Below, in pieces: positions 12,357 to 23,905 of a DNA stretch of 64,000 nt. This DNA is from Paguma larvata. Lineage: Eukaryota > Chordata > Mammalia > Carnivora > Viverridae. A program made the position numbers and the translations under genes. Below the pieces are notes generated by a model. The model ran no database searches. It had not been told where the DNA came from and was given only the letters and a program-made list of their open reading frames with translations. The DNA lies in assembly GCA_030068075.1 (NCBI GenBank), contig CM057843.1:36923332-36987331 (forward strand), read 5' to 3'. Numbering within the stretch: position 1 is the stretch's first letter; each line of letters opens with the position of its first letter.

Positions 12357-12712
12357 AACTTCAAGTAGCACGTGGGACCCATCAAGTAAGTAGAGAAAGT
12401 GACACCAAATGCAAGCAAGGATGGTATGTCTTAGCAAGATAAGCAATCGGCTTCTGGTGTGAACAGTGCTGTTCAATTACTTATGGAAGGAATTGAGGAA
12501 AGTGAGGTGTTTCATTAAGAGCTATTGGATTCTAAGGATCACAATTCCATTGATGCTCTGAAATCTTGAACAAATCTGTAGTCTTTTCCATTAGTTTTCT
12601 GAAGGAGCAATAGGGGAGTATTATAAAAGATGATACATCTTTGCTATAATAAAGGCTCAATATGAGATTTATCCTTGATAATCACTTCAGGTTTAAATAT
12701 TGGAGTAGCTGA

Positions 12713-12908
12713 GAGGCCCCTGGGTGACTCAGCCAATTAGGCGTCCGACATTGACTCAGATCATGATCTTATTCATGAGTTGGAGCCCCACATCGGGCTC
12801 TGTGCTGACAGCTTGGAGCCTGGAGCCTGCTTCTGATTCTGTGTCTCCCTCTCTCTCTGCCCCTCTCCCGCTCTCTCAAAAAATGAATAAACATTAAAAA
12901 AATTAAAA
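12713..12908 (+). mobile_element. Carnivore SINE, sense
   Basis: GGCCCCTGGGTGACTCAGCC head to AAACATTAAAAA tail. Flanked by an imperfect repeat AAATATTRGAGTARCTGAG, the target-site duplication. Confidence 0.9.
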
Positions 12909-13162
12909 GAAAATATTAGAGTAACTGAGGCAGAGTTTTATAAAGATCAATTTGAACTCTTACTGGAGTCGGTGCCATGTATTCTGCCTGTGTCAGTAAA
13001 ATTTTTAGCCCAAAAGAGTACAGGTATCTAACAGTGGGTTAGGAGAGGCCAGTAGGCACAAGACAACAAGGGGGCTAGAATTTGGTTTTGTGCACTTTTC
13101 ATTTGGGATCTGTAAACATGCCTTCTGCAGAGCATTTCATTTGACAAAAACAAGCCTCAACC

Positions 13163-13244
13163 CAAATTATACAGAGTAGAGGTCATGCTAATGGACTAAT
13201 ATACAGCAAATTATACAGAGTAGAGGTCATGCTAATGGACTAAT
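13163..13244. repeat. Tandem duplication, 38-bp unit with 44-bp period
   Basis: CAAATTATACAGAGTAGAGG followed by TCATGCTAATGGACTAAT occurs at 13163-13200 and identically at 13207-13244, with the six-base spacer ATACAG. Confidence 0.97.
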
Positions 13245-15009
13245 TGAAATTGGTAAAAGTTGGGAGACTTGGAAGACAAGAGAACTATTGGTAATAACTA
13301 TTATTATTTTATTGCTATTGTTCTTTTAGTACAGTGAGGAAGAACAGAAAGGAATTTAAGGTAGAAACAGAAGACCCTCACCCACTAGGAATTTGTAGGT
13401 CTGTTCTTGGACAGAAAATTGTCTTCATCTTGTCTGGTAACAGCAGAGAATGTTAATAGGGTATCATTGAGGTCCTCAGAGGCATGTTTGTACTGTATCT
13501 CTAACTTGGGTCGTTGGACAGTCACTTCTCTAGTACCTGAACTTTTTAGAGATCCAGCACCTTCCACAGAACAGTTCTTAATCTGCCAGAGGAGGGAGTA
13601 TTGGACTTTGAGTAAGTTGTTTACATTGAAGGGACGTGTGGGCTTCCCCTACCCTTTTCATTGTTTTAGAGTTCTTTGATAATATTCTGTTGTAATTCAC
13701 CTAAACAATCTGTTTGCCAATCAGGTTATTTTTAGTTTTAATCTGCTAAAGGGCTGAAAAGACCTTGTGGTGGTCTGGTAGCCTATATCAAAATATTTCC
13801 TAAAATTCCTAAAATCTGTTTATGAATGATTTTAAAGCTTGCAATTGTATATTTTGGTCCAGTCTACTTGGTAAGAAAGGCTTCTGGGATGGCCAGAAGT
13901 ACTTTTCTGTGTCTTTAACTTTCTTTAAACCCTCTTCTGATTTGGGGTATCTGATATGCATTAGGATCCTGCCTTGTTTTTTTGAATAATCTTTGACATT
14001 CTGTTGGGGGAATTAGTAGTCTGTATAAGCTTGTGAAGTTCTGGAAGGCTGGGGAATATAAGCGTCTAAAAGTATTCTAAATTCTTCAGAAAACCTTTGG
14101 TTCTTAATGGGTTTGGGGATTCCCTGAGGGACTAAAGTTTAGAAATAATAGCATGGCCTTCTTTTGAAGAGTGGTAAGTCCTTAATGGAAATTGCAGCAT
14201 TGTCTGTGCCTTACTATGTGGGTGCTCAGCAACAAGGGAGGAGATATAGGACCATCATATTTAGGGAGGAAGATATTAGGGAAACCCATGATGATACACG
14301 GAGAAAAGTATGAAGTCTTCATCTGAAGAATCAGAACATTAGGATTTTAGAAGATGGGATAAAGGCTGAGCTTTAGAGGCAGGAAGTTAGGCACAGAGAG
14401 TAAGCTGCTTTTTCCTCAGCTTTTGCCAGGCAATCCTTCAGGAAAGTTAATTATGAGCTATTGAGGCGGTTAGATGTCTTGGTGTACCAGTTTAAGAAGG
14501 TAGACCTATTGTCTTCGGGGTTTTACCTCCTTTGGTTCTAAGGCATTGCAGAAGTATAAGTCATTATTGAAATCATAAGTTCCATGAGTATACATATACT
14601 TGATTCTTGAACTGACCGTCCCTACAACAAATACCAAAAAGGAGATTCCTTTACTCTTTGATAGACAAAAGTATACACAGAATATTCAGGCAGTTGAGAG
14701 GGAGCCAGTATTCTAGTAACCTGCAGTCCTTGAATCTGGCCCAAACCATGGGTTTTCTGAAGAATCTTAGACAAGACACAGGTGGACTGACAATAGAACA
14801 TATACAGGATGCATCCCCTCTCTTTGTGTCGCTCAAGAAAGGGACCAAATTTCCTCTCCATCTCTACCCATAAGAAACCAGATGGCTCTGAGCCAGAATA
14901 AACAGAAACTTGTGGGACAGAATAGAACAGACTCAGAGCTGAAATCAGCTGAATCACTCTCAGAAGGTGTCAGAAACCTGCTAAATCCAGGGCTCAATAG
15001 GTTCTTAAG

Positions 15010-15715
15010 TGTCAGTGGTGTGTTACCTTCACTGGGTAACTCAGTCAGATGATCTCTGTGGGACCTCCAAACGGTTAAAGAAAGCCTAGGGACTCTTAGA
15101 GACCAAAGGCGGAGCACTAAATGAAAAAGCTTTATTGCCAAGCATGGAATCTGATCCAGCCCAGGGTTAAAGCAGGCTCTCAGGGATGAGGATCAGGGCA
15201 GGAGAAATGGGGTAGCTAAACTTAAATCCAAAAGATCATGAATTATCTTCATGCCAGCAAAGCCAAATACGTGGAGTGCCTTGGTGGCTCAGTTGGTTAA
15301 GCATCCGACTCTTGATCTTAGCCCAGGTCTGGATCTCAGAGCCATGACTTCAAGCCCCGGGTTGGGCTCCACACTGGGTGTGAAGCCTACTTAAAAAGAA
15401 ATAAAGTAAAAAGAGCCAAACTTTGAGTGTTGTTGATTGCTGGTGTTACCTGGGTTTGTTGGTCGGGAAGCGCTGACTGGCTGGACATCGTCCATAGCAT
15501 ATGTGTGGTACAGCATTAGATCTAGCCGCCTCCGTTTTGTACTTTGTATGTGTGACTTGTCACTGGTATCAGCAGGCTAGGTGGCCATGTCAGGGTTTAG
15601 CAAGAATTTAGTAGTGTTTTGAATATAAGGGGGTGGGTATTAGAGGTCTAGGCATGGCGCTATAGCTGTATCCTTTGAAGTGTGGTCTAGTACGGAAAAA
15701 TACCAGCTTTGATGG
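15010..15715 (-). repeat. Probable 5' LTR of the antisense ERV, with SINE insertion
   Basis: Similar to 10620-11180, with GGCAATAAAGC complement at about 15129-15139. Interrupted by a SINE at 15272-15412. A primer binding site next to it could not be identified. Confidence 0.5.
15272..15412 (+). mobile_element. Older carnivore SINE, sense, without CT stretch
   Basis: GAGTGCCTTGGTGGCTCAGT head, CCGGGTTGGGCTCCACACTG block, direct A-rich end. AGCCAAA repeats on both sides. Confidence 0.8.
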
Positions 15716-15769
15716 GTCTTAATCTGTTCTTAACTCATCGAGTAGTGCTCTCATATCTGTTGATGTTCA

Positions 15770-16120
15770 GTAAACTGCTCCAAAACTTAGTGGCTTAAAA
15801 CAGTGACATTTATCTTACTTGAGAAACTGCAATTTGTACAGGGCGTGGCAGGCTCAGTTTGTCTTTCACTCAGCATCAGCTGGGGTGGCTTAAAGGCTGG
15901 GGTCTCTGTTACCTGAAGACTCACTAGTATTGGCTGGCAGTTCAGCTGGCTATCAGCTGGGACCCTAACTGGGACTTTCAGCTGAAGTTTCTACAAGTGG
16001 CCTCTTTATGTGGCCTTGGTTAGTTCCACGGTGAGTACTCAGAGAACCAAAGGACTTCCAAATATGGTACAATGGGGATTAGGTTTCAACATACAAATTT
16101 TAGAAGGACACAAACATTCA
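15770..16120. repeat. Ancient interspersed repeat, family not named
   Basis: AAACTTAGTGGCTTAAAACA followed by TTTATC..., GCTGGGGTGG and CACAAACATTCAGTCTATAG is a pattern met in many mammalian genomes as an old dispersed repeat, but I could not fix the family. Confidence 0.45.
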
Positions 16121-16498
16121 GTCTATAGCATACTTATTTTTCAACTATATCAAAGTTATGTATCTTAATTTTCATAAAAGAAAACTTTACTAAAAACAAA
16201 ACATTATTTGAGATTTTCCAAATGTGGAAATAGAGGTTTATGAACTACAGATAATGAAACAGTATAGCTCTTCATTTTTTACAGATTTTATTATAGGGCC
16301 TGTCACATTTTAGTTGTGATGATACTCTTGAGGATGCAAAGACCTAATAACCTTTTGAAACAAAAAGCGTAAATATTCTGCCTTTGCAGGATTTATCCTA
16401 TCTAAATATCCATAATGATATTTAGATCATTATGTAGAAGTGCTATGCATCTGAATTTTTCCAGTGGCCCAGAGAACTTTTAGAGAATGTGTTTTCTT
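16121..16498. other. Intron 1 sequence without recognised feature
   Basis: AT-rich, no gene and no clear repeat recognised. Confidence 0.45.
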
Positions 16499-16708
16499 GG
16501 GGTGCCTGGGTGGCTCAGTCGGTTGAGTTTCCAAGTCTTAATTTTGGCTCAGGTCGTGCTCTCTTGGTTTGTGGGATTGAGTCCTGCGTTGGGCTTTGTG
16601 CTGACAGCACAGAGCCTGCTTGGGATTCTCTTTCTCTTCTCTCTCCCCCTCCCCTGTTTGAGTGCTCTCTCTCTTTTTTTCTCAAAATAAAGAAACTTAA
16701 AAAAAAAA
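16499..16708 (+). mobile_element. Carnivore SINE, sense
   Basis: GGGGTGCCTGGGTGGCTCAG head, TGTGCTGACAGCACAGAGCC block, CT-rich part and A tail. Overlapping open frames at 16487-16746 are SINE translation. Confidence 0.9.
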
Positions 16709-16948
16709 GCCATCACAAATTAGTGAATATAGTAGTTATGTTATAAAATTGCTTCATAGAATCACCCCATTGTAATCTTGGCTTATTTTTGGATGTGTTT
16801 GAATAGGCTATGAGAACATGTCTTCACCTTATAATCAAACCATGTAAACACGAGACAGTATGTGTTTGGTTTATGCTTTTTCCTTTCTATATACTACATT
16901 TGTTTATAAATCTATAAAAATTTGTATATTGCTTAAAAAGATTTATAA

Positions 16949-17163
16949 GGCTGCATGGGTGGCTCAGTTGGTTAAGTGTCCAACTTCAAGAGCTCATGAT
17001 CTTGCGGTTCTTGGGTTCGAGCCCTGCGTCGGGCTCTGTGCTGACAGCTCAAAACCTAGAGCCTTGCTTTGGATTCTGTTTCTCCCTCTCTCTCTGCCTC
17101 TCCCCTGCTCATGCTCTATCTTTCTCTCTCTCTCAAAAATAAATATTAAAACAATTTAAAAAA
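16949..17163 (+). mobile_element. Carnivore SINE, sense
   Basis: GGCTGCATGGGTGGCTCAGT head to A-rich tail. The direct repeat GATTTATAA lies on both sides. Confidence 0.9.
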
Positions 17164-17919
17164 GGATTTATAAAAAGATATTGGTAGGTTTCAGATGCTT
17201 ATTTTATATACATATGAACTGAGTGTTTGAGGGGGCATCGTATATAAACAGGTATCAGTAGATTTTTGGCACCTTCATTGTCCGTAATTTTTCTTCTGCC
17301 AGTGTTGGTAAGGATTTGGCATTATGCCTTGCATTTAAACTCTACTTAGTCAAAAATGATCATTTGAATAGAACTTGGAGAGGGTGATGTAAATGGCAGT
17401 ATGCCATTATAGAAAGAATCTAGGAAATGTGATGCATTAGTCATTTGCGCTGGAAATTTTACTGGGAAGTACTTAAACTTTTGGCTTGCAGTGCAATGAG
17501 AGGGAGGAGAAGTGGAAAAAGGAAGCCTTTTGTTTACCGTAAAACAATTAGAGTGATGTTAGGAAAGGAGTCTAAACATGACACATCTAGGCAGATTCCA
17601 TTGGATGGCAAGTTATGTTGTGACTCAATCCTGAGCCCCCTATGGAGCTTCAATTTGTAAGCCCTCAGTATTGTAGAAGTTATTGAAGCATACTCTGCAC
17701 AATTTTATAGGCTCTGGGATGCAGTGGAGATCAAACCTCATGGAGTTTAATGTTCTAGTGGGGAAAGACTTTAGGAACTGCAGGGTTAATTGAACTGTTT
17801 ATGTTTGGAAAATGTGGGTCTTTATGGATGTTTAAAATTGGTAATTCCCAGAGGATCTTGGAGAAATGACTGAGTCGAGGGCAGGGGCAGGGAACACACA
17901 AGATGAGCCTGGAGCATTT

Positions 17920-19080
17920 TCTAGTGTCAGAAAGTATGCGAGTGTGTACCCTCTTCCAATGATGTACGTTTGTCAAAAGAACACAGGAACCAACTGAAAG
18001 AACTCCCAATGGCCAAAGCTGGAACAGTTTGAGCAACAAAGTGAAGTAATGTTGGATTATAACCTAAAGTATAAAATAAATATTTATGAGTCCGTACTGG
18101 TATAAATAAATGATTGAATAAATAGATAAATGGAGAAGGATAGACAAATCTCCCGTGCAGAATTCCAAATAATTTATGTGGACATTCCACTGTTAAGGAG
18201 TGGGAAAATAACTCCCTGGTTCTTTAAAAAAAATTTTTTTTTAACGTTTATTCAGTTTTGAGAGACCAAGACAGTGCGTAGCTGGGGAGGGGCAGAGAGA
18301 GAGACACACACAGAATCTGAAGCATGCTCCAGGCTTTGAGCTGTCAGCACAGAGCTTGACATGTCGAATCCACGAACTGCAAGATCATGACCTGAGCTGA
18401 AGTCAGAGCTTAGCTGACTGAGCCACCCAGGTGCCCCAATAACTCCCTGGTTCTTAAGTGGGGGTGAGGGCACATTGTAACTTACTTCCAAAGAGTACAG
18501 TATGGAAAGGAGGTTAAAATAGTACCTTCAGAGTGGAGAAACCCTACAAATGCTGCTTCAGTCAGGTCAAGGTTAGTATCAACAGTGGTTAAGTCACATT
18601 GATAGTATATGCCCTTGACATGAGATTGCACCTTTACCTTTATGGTTTTCTTCCCAACGACCCATAACACAGGATAATCTTGAGATTCACCTGAGGGACA
18701 TTCTGCCAAATACCTGATGAATATTTCTCTAAACTGTCAAGGTCATGAATAATAAGCCTGAGAAACGATAACCAAGTCTGAGAAACTGCCATAGCCAAGA
18801 GAAGCCAAAGGAGACATGATGACTAAATGTAGTATGGCTTCCTTAATGGGATCTTGGAGCAGATAAGACAGTATGTGAAAACTAAGGAAATCTGAATAAA
18901 ATATCAGCTGTAATTAATAATAATGTATGTTGATTGGTTCATTAAATTGTTACACATGTACCATACTAATGTAAGATGTTATGAGTAATGGGATAATGGG
19001 TGTGAGGTATATGGGCACATTGTACTATCTTTGTAACTTTTCTGTAAATCTAAACTTATTCTAAAATAAGTTTATTAAAT
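17920..19080 (+). mobile_element. L1M 3' UTR, sense
   Basis: Contains GGACATTCTGCCAAATACCT then CTGTCAAGGTCATGAATAAT, AGGAGACATGATGACTAAAT and AACTTTTCTGTAAATCTAAA before a final AAAATAAG, the familiar order of an L1M 3' UTR. Interrupted by a SINE at 18225-18437. ORFs in it are not genes. Confidence 0.65.
18225..18437 (-). mobile_element. Carnivore SINE, antisense, with 18-bp perfect TSD
   Basis: Bounded by the perfect direct repeat AATAACTCCCTGGTTCTT at 18207-18224 and 18438-18455. Full length with the GAGCCACCCAGGTGCCCC head complement; inserted in the L1M 3' UTR. Confidence 0.95.
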
Positions 19081-19136
19081 TTAGTAACTATCAACCCAGG
19101 AAATACTTCAAAAGAATGAAATTATAGAGAAGTATT

Positions 19137-19326
19137 TAAAAAATTTTTTTAATGTTTATTTATTTTGAGAGAGAGGGAAAGGGCCAGACAGAGAGGGAGA
19201 GAGAATTCCAAGCAGGCTCTGCACAATCAGCATAGAGCCCGATGCTGGGCCTGATCCCATGAACTGTGAGATCATGACCTGAGCTGAGAGTCGGAGGCTT
19301 AACTGCCTGAGCCACCCAGGCGCCCC
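19137..19326 (-). mobile_element. Carnivore SINE, antisense
   Basis: Flanked by a perfect 14-bp TSD TATAGAGAAGTATT at 19123-19136 and 19327-19340. Confidence 0.94.
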
Positions 19327-19638
19327 TATAGAGAAGTATTATTATAAATCACAGTGCTTTTTTATATGTTGCAGTCTTCTTTCCTATTTGTATTAGTAGC
19401 TTGTATTTACAAATGGGGTCTGTTTGGGACACTAAATATCTTTGACACTTTGTTCTGTTAGGGTAGATCATCAGGTATTTGAGTGACTACCGTTTTTTTA
19501 GAGGCTGGAAGGACGCAGAATACTTGAGAGCTTATTCTTATTTCATTGTCATAGAAGTAAGGTTAATATAATTGGTGGTAATAAAAGGTGGTAATATACT
19601 TTTTTATTGTATATGAGAGAAGGTTCAATGAGATCTGT

Positions 19639-19764
19639 GGGTTTTTTTGGTTTTTCTATTTATTTTTTTTTTTTAAGCGATCTCTACCACCAACTTGGAG
19701 CTCGAATTCACAACTCTAAGATCAAGAATCACATATTCTACTGACTGAGCCAGCCATGCACCCC
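19639..19764 (-). mobile_element. Older carnivore SINE, antisense, short form
   Basis: Flanked by the perfect repeat TCAATGAGATCTGT (19625-19638, 19765-19778). Lacks the GA-rich part; GAGCCAGCCATGCACCCC head complement. Confidence 0.9.
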
Positions 19765-19959
19765 TCAATGAGATCTGTTTTTAGGAAAGGGCCCTAAAAT
19801 AAGCAGAGTGCTTACAAATAGTTGGGAAAACTACCCTGATTTGAACAAAAAGACTTGCTAGGTTAAGGGAAGTAAAGAGTGAATTTTATTATTTACCTTT
19901 TACTTTGCTCATCCTTGTACCTTATCCATGGTTTTCTGAGGATTTTCATGGATTTCGGC

Positions 19960-20640
19960 AACTATTTGAGTGCATATTATGTTTAAGATCCTCTATGTAT
20001 AACTGTAGGAGAGATAAAAATAAGTCATGACTTTGTCTTTAAGAAATGTATAGCTTAGTGGGGACATGAATGGAGAAGATATCACGTGAATAACTTAATT
20101 TTTTTATTTTTTTATTAATTTTTAGAGAGAGCACGAAGGGAGCAGAGGGGGAGAGAGAGAGAATCTCAGGCAGGCTCCATGCTCAGCATGGGTTGGATCC
20201 CATGACTGTGAGATCATGACCTGAGCTGAAAATGAGAGTCAGACACTCAACTGACTAAGTCACCCAGGTGCCCCATGTGAATAACTTTAATACAAGTATA
20301 GTGAGAAGGGACATACAAAACAAGTAGCGTCAAAGTGTTGTTGGAAGCTCACAGGAGGGGAGAGGTAAAACCAGATTGTGAGAGAGGAGGAGATCAGAAA
20401 AAGTTTCACATGAAGTTGAGATTTGAGTAGATAAGATTTTGAGGGTCTGTGATTAGAATAATAATACTCAAAGTGGGAGAAATGTTTTGAATAAAAGCAA
20501 AGGCAGAAAGTCCTGGGTTTATTTTAGGGGACAAAGAAGCTGATATTTTCAGTCTAGGGGTTAATGAGAGAGAAGGCTGGGATCATTGACAGCCCCTAGG
20601 TGAGGAATATATAGAAAAAGAAAAATGTAGAATCCAGGTA
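19960..20640 (-). mobile_element. L2 LINE fragment, antisense, split by a SINE
   Basis: GAGTGCATATTATG...TAGCTTAGTGGGGACATGAA and AAGTTTCACATGAAGTTGAG then ATTTGAGTAGATAAG follow the antisense L2 order. Old copy, borders rough. Confidence 0.45.
20098..20274 (-). mobile_element. Carnivore SINE, antisense
   Basis: T-rich start, GA-rich part and GTCACCCAGGTGCCCC head complement. TSD ACGTGAATAACTT / ATGTGAATAACTT. Confidence 0.92.
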
Positions 20641-20815
20641 GAGCCTGGATTCAAAATGCCTAATAAGTTCATTTACTAGATGACAGGTAGGGCAAGCCAT
20701 CTCTTAGTTGTAGTTTCTTTTTCTATGGATATTAAAACATAACTCATAAACTTGTAAGGATCAAGCAAGAGACTCTGTGGAAGTTTTGGGGGCACATTAT
20801 AACATATTCTAGAAA

Positions 20816-21036
20816 GGGGTGCCTAGGGTGGCTTAATTGGTTGAGTGTCAGACTTGGTCTCAGGTCATGGTCTCACAATCTGTGAGTTTGAGGCCCGTGT
20901 CTGGCTCTGTGCTGACAGCTTAGAGCCTGGGGTCTGCTTCAGTTTCTGTGTCTCCCTCTCTCTCTACCCCTCCCCTGCTTGTGCTCTCTCCCTCTCTCTC
21001 AAAAATAAATGAACGTTAAAAAACAATTAAAAAAAA
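20816..21036 (+). mobile_element. Carnivore SINE, sense
   Basis: GGGGTGCCTAGGGTGGCTTA head, TGTGCTGACAGCTTAGAGCC block, AAATAAATGAACGTTAAAAA tail. Confidence 0.9.
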
Positions 21037-21435
21037 GAATTAAAAAATACTCTAGATGTATTATTTAAATGTGAATATTGAAAATGGAAACAGGCAGAGC
21101 GATCTATGATACCAGATACAATCTGGCAACTGCTTTAGATGTACATTGGTCAGGGAGAAGGAGAGATAAGAGACCTTTGCTTTCTGGATTATTGGAAGCA
21201 TGTGGCATAGTGGCACAGAAGTAGGAAGGTCAGAAAGAAGAAGAGCTGGTCCAGTAGGAAAGCTGTTTGATTCGGTTTTGAATAAATACAATTTGAAGTG
21301 CTGGTGAGGTATTCAAGTGGGTATGTGGGCTAGGCAATTGAAATGTGGGTTTGGAGCTTGGGAGAAGAGTGAGGCTAGACATATACCTTGAGACTCACTT
21401 ACCGGTATTTACTGAAAGCCTAAGTACAGAAACTT

Positions 21436-21792
21436 TGTTATAGACTGAATGTTTGTGTCCCCCCAAATTTTATATGTTGAAGGCATCTAATTCCCAATTT
21501 GATGGTATTTGAAGGTGGGGCCTTTGGGAGGTAATTAAGTCATGAGAGTGGAGCCCTCATGATGGGGATTAGTGCCCCTGGGAAGAAGAGACTCAACAGA
21601 TGGTCCCTCTCTGGACCATGTGATGCTACAGCAAGGAGGTGGCTGTCTGCAAAACAGGAAGGTGGCTCTCACCAGACATCAAATCTGTTGGCACCTCGAC
21701 GTTGGACTTCCCGGCCTGTGGAACTGAGCAAAATAGATGTTATTTAAGCCACCCAATGTATGGGATTTGTTACAGCAACCTGAACTAAGACA
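21436..21792 (+). repeat. Solo MST-type MaLR LTR
   Basis: Starts TGTTATAGACTGAATGTTTG, continues through TGATGGTATTTGAAGGTGGG and GGCCTTTGGGAGGTAATTAA, GGACTTCCCGGCCTGTGG and TTTAAGCCACCCAATGTATG, and ends GAACTAAGACA. This is the standard order of an MST-like ERVL-MaLR LTR. No interior or partner LTR was seen nearby. The 62-codon frame inside is not a gene. Confidence 0.88.
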
Positions 21793-21884
21793 GGTTCCTC
21801 ACCAGTATGAAGACCCCTTTCTTGCTCTTTAAGAGGTTTGCAACCCGGTGGGTTACTTTTACTAGAACATTTAGAGTAGAAAGA

Positions 21885-22165
21885 ATAATAATAGCTAATA
21901 TTTATTGAGCACTTTTTATATATCAGGTGCTGTTCCAAATGCTTTATGTGTTTCAAGTTATTTAATCTTTAAAACACCACTTCAGGGTGGCCTAGTATCC
22001 TCATGTTTACAGGTAAGATATGAGGTAAAGAAGCCTTAAGTAGTTGTTTGGGATCACAAGTTAATGAATAATTGCACCACAGGATCACAAGTTAATAAAT
22101 AACAGCACCAGATTCCAACTCATCTAGTGCTTATAGCTTATCACTATACCGTGCTATCCCTACGC
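21885..22165 (-). repeat. MIR SINE, antisense
   Basis: AATAGCTAATATTTATTGAG then GTGCTGTTCCAAATGC, CCTCATGTTTACAGGTAAGA and GGGATCACAAGTTAATGAAT match the MIR complement. GATCACAAGTTAATRAATAA is locally duplicated at 22052 and 22084. Confidence 0.75.
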
Positions 22166-22519
22166 GTTTCCCTAGACAAAGAAAGTAAATGAGAGAAACT
22201 TGGGAGTGGCCAGAACAGGATATAACGTTCTTGCTACATACAGAATACTGTTCAGGCTTTATTGCAACTCTATACTTGAATTTTATAATAAGGTTTTCTT
22301 CTCTTGGTGTTCTGATGAAAAAGCAGATTTTGTGTGATTAAATTTAGACATACAATATCAATCTCTTTGAGCAGCCATCAGATATGAATTGAGTCTGTTT
22401 GAATGAAGCTGTCCAGTAGAGAGGAGGCAGTGGCTGAGTCTCCAGTAGCACTAGCCAGGATAGTGTTCAGTCTGCAGACACCATAGGAGGTCCTTAAGTT
22501 GTTGTGAATTTACTGTCTG

Positions 22520-22706
22520 TTCATTCATTCATTAATTTATTTATGAACGAACGAACAAACATGAGCAGGGGAGAGAGGCAGAGGGGGAGAGAGAGAAAAT
22601 CTGAGCGTGGAGCCCAATACAGGGCTCAATCCCACAACCCCAGGATCATGACCTGAGCCGAAATCAGAAGTCAGTCACTCAACCGACTGAGCCACCCAGA
22701 CGCCCC
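22520..22706 (-). mobile_element. Carnivore SINE, antisense
   Basis: A TTCA/GAAC-type short repeat replaces the usual tail (22503-22560), then GAGCAGGGGAGAGAGGCAGA and GAGCCACCCAGACGCCCC head complement. Confidence 0.85.
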
Positions 22707-23421
22707 AAGGCTAGGATTTTTGAGATGCACTGAGTGTATAGAGGAGACGCTACAGTGAACAGTGCAGCAGAGGCTGAAGAGGCTGGAACTGGGTGTGGGG
22801 GTCTCGCTGGGTAAAGCTGAGGCTTTACCTTATGGTGTCCATGGGGGTGACTTGAGGTTGGAAGAATCTGGTGGGCAGCCACTCCAGGAGGGAGGGAGTC
22901 CTCATAATGGGAGACAGTACTTTTACGTATTTTCATCCTCAAATTGGAAAAAAGAATTCATGGAAATAATGATTTAAGATGTATACTGAAATACTTTCAG
23001 AGAGTTTCTTACAATAATACTTGTGTTGTATACCTGTTATATGTGCCAAGAATCTAGAGTACATGCTTTACATTTATTTCATGCTGATTGTGCTGCTTGG
23101 CTTTAGCTGAACCTTACCTATTTTTTAACATGTGAACTTACACCAAAATTTAATTACTGTGTTTGTAAGAGAAGCTTTATTTTAAAATTACGTAACTATA
23201 AGGCAAATGTTTACAGTTGTGGCTCAAACAAATAATATATCTGGATTTATTATGTTAAAGTAGATCATGGTTTTTGTAATGAAAAAGTTAAACTTGCACT
23301 TAAATTTTAAAAAGCTTATTTGTGCACCCTAATCTTGTTTCAGTTTTATTCGGTTAAAATACACTTCTTTGGGAAATTTTTTTGATCATATGTTTGAAAT
23401 TACAAGAAAAACTGTTTATTT
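22707..23421. other. Intron 1 sequence without recognised feature
   Basis: A G-rich start (22740-22910) with an 87-codon minus-strand frame (22679-22942), then AT-rich sequence. No similarity recognised. Confidence 0.4.
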
Positions 23422-23434
23422 AAAAGTTGTTTGG

Positions 23435-23631
23435 GCCACCTGGATGGCTCAGTCAGCTAAGTGCCCAACTCTTGGTTTCAACTCAGGTCATGCATGATCT
23501 CATGGTCATGAGTTTGAGCCCTGTGTTGGGGTCTGGGTTGACAGTGCAAGGCCTGCTTGGGATTCTCTGTTTCTCTCTCTGTGCCCACCCCCCCCCCCAT
23601 AAATGAAGAAAATAAACCAACCTTAAAAAAA
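23435..23631 (+). mobile_element. Carnivore SINE, sense
   Basis: GCCACCTGGATGGCTCAGTC head. Perfect TSD AAAAGTTGTTTGG at 23422-23434 and 23632-23644. A C-run (CACCCCCCCCCCC) replaces part of the CT stretch. Confidence 0.93.
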
Positions 23632-23670
23632 AAAAGTTGTTTGGTATGAGTGAGCTAGACAGGTCACCTT

Positions 23671-23890
23671 AAATTTTTTTTTTAATGTTTATTTATTTTT
23701 GAGAGAGAGACAGAGACAGAGCGAGTGAGCCAGAGAGCAGCAGAGAGGGAGACAGAATCCAAAGCAGGCTCTAGACTCCGAGCTGTCAGCACAGAGCTGG
23801 ATGCGGGGGTTGAACCTATGAACTGTGAGGTCATGACCTGAGCCAAAGTCAGATGCTTATGCTTAACTGACTGAGCCACCCAGGTGCTCC
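23671..23890 (-). mobile_element. Carnivore SINE, antisense
   Basis: Full length, ending in GAGCCACCCAGGTGCTCC. Imperfect TSD TAGACAGGTCACCTT / TAGAAAGGTCGCCTT. Forms an inverted pair with the SINE just upstream. Confidence 0.92.
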
Positions 23891-23905
23891 TAGAAAGGTC
23901 GCCTT

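Larger units (their letters stand above)
10620..15715 (-). mobile_element. Decayed class I endogenous retrovirus, antisense
   Basis: Two similar ~0.5-kb segments flank about 3.8 kb of interior. The shared block is at 10752-10990 and 15110-15480: GAGCAYTRAATGAARAA, then TTTATTGC (complement of an AATAAA signal), then TTTGTTGGTC. Similarity is roughly 70%, so the element is old. On the minus strand, 11912-11790 translates to a segment like the start of a gammaretroviral RNase H domain (AGYAV core), and 14170-13700 resembles a capsid-like gag stretch riddled with stops. Order is gag-like, then pol remnant, then 3' LTR, consistent with minus orientation. The pol part is too short for an intact gene, and no env was recognised. 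Two felid SINEs (12149, 12713) and a 44-bp tandem duplication interrupt it. All frames are broken. Borders and family are uncertain. Confidence 0.55.

Noticed and set aside
21559..21747. 62-codon frame near 21.6 kb
   Set aside because: Falls inside the MST-type solo LTR.
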